In this document: piece by piece, positions 4,808 through 6,138 of the stretch
Numbering within the stretch: position 1 is the stretch's first letter
Layout of the letters: every line of letters begins with the position of its first letter
DNA from: Spirochaetaceae bacterium
GTDB lineage: Bacteria; Spirochaetota; Spirochaetia; DSM-27196; PXBQ01
Length of the DNA stretch: 6,138 nucleotides
Assembly (NCBI GenBank): GCA_003566875.1
Contig: PXBQ01000449.1
Span: 1-6,138 of the forward strand
Direction: 5' to 3'
Program-made: the position numbers and the translations under genes
Notes under the pieces: model-generated
What the model saw: the letters and a program-made list of their open reading frames with translations, nothing else
Told to the model about the DNA's origin: nothing
Database searches by the model: none

Positions 4808-6138
4808 ATGAAAGCTTTCCTTGCCGTTTCCCTCGCCATGTTTCTCACAGCGCAGGTTTCGGCGCAGACCGACCGCGCATGGTACTCGTATCTGCCGCCG
4901 AATGAACAGAACGTCGTCTCGAGCGCGTTGCGCCGGATCACAAACTATGAGACCCTCGTCGCGTCGCTGCGTGAGTCGATCGGTATTCACATCGATGCGA
5001 TGCTCGACCGACGGACCGAGTTGACGCGGATGATCGACCGGCGTGAGAACTTCTCGATGACCGACGGTGAAACGACGGCGGATCTGCTTGCGCAGTGGAA
5101 AGAGCTCGGGTTGGAGCTCGAAAGCTACCTGCGCGGTGAGGGTGGTTTCGATGAACCGTCGCTCCGAGACCTGCGTGATGCAGAGCAGCGCGTGCGCGAT
5201 GAGTACCACCGAATACTCGAAGTAGTGGCCGGGAGCCTGCCGGAACCCGACACCGATGCGTTCGGGGCAAGCATCTCGTTTGTGCGCGCGTATCACGCAC
5301 GCCGCGGCGCAAGCGTCGAAAGGATAATGGAATTTTCGGACGACATCGTTGCGAGGGTTCGCGACGTCGAATCGATCGAAGCGCTTTCGCGTTTTGTGCG
5401 CGCGGTGTCGGACGACGTCGACCCATCGGTACTACGCAACGTCGCAACGGCTCGCTTTTTTGCGACGCGCTCGGTCCAAACGTGGAGTTTGCAGATTCTG
5501 CTCGGTGCCGGCGACTCGGTCATCGCCGCCGGTCTCGAGAAAATCGCGGACGACGTTCGCCATATCGACGAGGATCTGTCTGCTCGGGCCCTGAGGCTCG
5601 CTCGCGACCGGCGCGAACTGCTCGACCGTGTGGAGCGCGCGCGCGCATCGGTCATCCCTTTCATCCGGCGCGCGGATCTCGTGTTCTGGATGACCGCACC
5701 GCGGACTCAACCAAGGCTCTGGGTTGAGGTGCGTGAGTTTGCGGCGGGTTTGTACGCGCTCGGCCGCGAAGGGACAACAGTAATGTACGCGACCGACGTG
5801 GCGTTTCGCGCTGCAGTCCGGCTGTACGTCGCGTATTACTCGCGGTTGACGCACCGGCAGAGATGGAATCTCGCCGAAGCCTCCGGGATCGGTTGGGACG
5901 TTCTCGACGCGTCGTGGAACACCGCCAAGAGCGTACTGCATCGGCGGGTCGACACCGAACTGTCGGAGTCGCTCGAGCGCCGGATTAACGATGTTCGTGA
6001 AACGATCGAGTCGTCGGCGATGACACCGGCCGAGTATCGCGCTGCCGGTACGCAAGCGATCGACGAGTTCATTAGGTTTGTCACAACGAACCCGTACAGC
6101 CGTGATGAGCAGTTTCTCTGGGCAGCGTTGACCGTTCT
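4808..6138 (+). CDS. Exported helix-rich protein of unknown function (3' end cut off by window edge)
   Basis: I do not recognise this family. The frame stays open for 443 codons from ATG at 4808 to the right edge. An in-frame TAA at 4787 and no other start codon between fix the upstream limit; ATG at 4838 is the only close alternative. Residues 1-19 form a Sec signal peptide: Lys2, a hydrophobic run from 3 to about 17, and a VSA site predicting cleavage after Ala19. There is no lipobox cysteine, so it is not a lipoprotein. The mature part has no cysteine, no second clear membrane segment and many Arg/Asp/Glu-rich stretches that look helical (for example 115-140, 170-200, 240-282, 375-405). 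A Trp/Tyr-rich stretch lies at about 290-372. GGA at 4803-4805 is only two bases from the ATG, too close for a normal ribosome binding site. It is divergent from rarA and probably periplasmic. Confidence 0.85.
   Translation, partial: MKAFLAVSLAMFLTAQVSAQTDRAWYSYLPPNEQNVVSSALRRITNYETLVASLRESIGIHIDAMLDRRTELTRMIDRRENFSMTDGETTADLLAQWKELGLELESYLRGEGGFDEPSLRDLRDAEQRVRDEYHRILEVVAGSLPEPDTDAFGASISFVRAYHARRGASVERIMEFSDDIVARVRDVESIEALSRFVRAVSDDVDPSVLRNVATARFFATRSVQTWSLQILLGAGDSVIAAGLEKIADDVRHIDEDLSARALRLARDRRELLDRVERARASVIPFIRRADLVFWMTAPRTQPRLWVEVREFAAGLYALGREGTTVMYATDVAFRAAVRLYVAYYSRLTHRQRWNLAEASGIGWDVLDASWNTAKSVLHRRVDTELSESLERRINDVRETIESSAMTPAEYRAAGTQAIDEFIRFVTTNPYSRDEQFLWAALTV

Noticed and set aside
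4715..5296. 193-codon minus-strand frame opposite the exported-protein gene
   Set aside because: The plus-strand frame has a signal peptide, a promoter-like upstream region and 443 open codons. This frame has no recognisable features and overlaps the divergent promoter region.
5432..6055. 207-codon minus-strand frame opposite the exported-protein gene
   Set aside because: It is rich in Arg, Pro, His and scattered Cys, unlike the cysteine-free genes here, and lies entirely antisense to the better frame.

Overview
The window looks like ordinary chromosome from a fairly GC-rich bacterium (about high-fifties percent GC by eye, not computed). Genes are tightly packed and no phage, IS, plasmid or CRISPR signature is visible. 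A spirochaete is my tentative guess, from the tig-clpP order, the long RarA fusion and the lack of encoded CCA ends on the tRNAs. No marker here settles the phylum.

Layout. From 1 to about 4660 everything lies on the minus strand, so transcription runs right to left. It begins with a 741-residue RarA/MgsA-type AAA+ ATPase carrying a ~280-residue C-terminal extension that resembles a class I methyltransferase fold. Five tRNA genes follow (His-GUG, Arg-UCG, Lys-CUU, Leu-UAG, Gly-GCC), then a strong intrinsic terminator hairpin, tig (trigger factor), and the first 119 codons of clpP, which runs off the left edge. From 4808 to the right edge the plus strand holds one unfinished gene: 443 codons of a cysteine-free, helix-rich protein with a Sec signal peptide that I do not recognise. 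A 147-bp divergent intergenic region separates it from rarA.

How the parts relate. tig and clpP form a protein-quality-control pair: a ribosome-bound chaperone and a protease core that usually works with ClpX. The tRNA genes feed into tig. The terminator sits so close to the tig start codon that tig seems to depend on read-through. A good promoter (TTGACA, 17-bp spacer, CATCCT) precedes tRNA-His, and its -35 box contains the rarA stop codon. A second promoter-like pair ends against tRNA-Leu.

The most interesting points are the RarA C-terminal domain, the terminator-before-tig arrangement, the apparently leaderless divergent gene pair, the complete lack of cysteine in three large proteins, and the unknown exported protein. 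I found no clear new defence or mobile system. Coordinates and translations were read by hand; no database search was possible.
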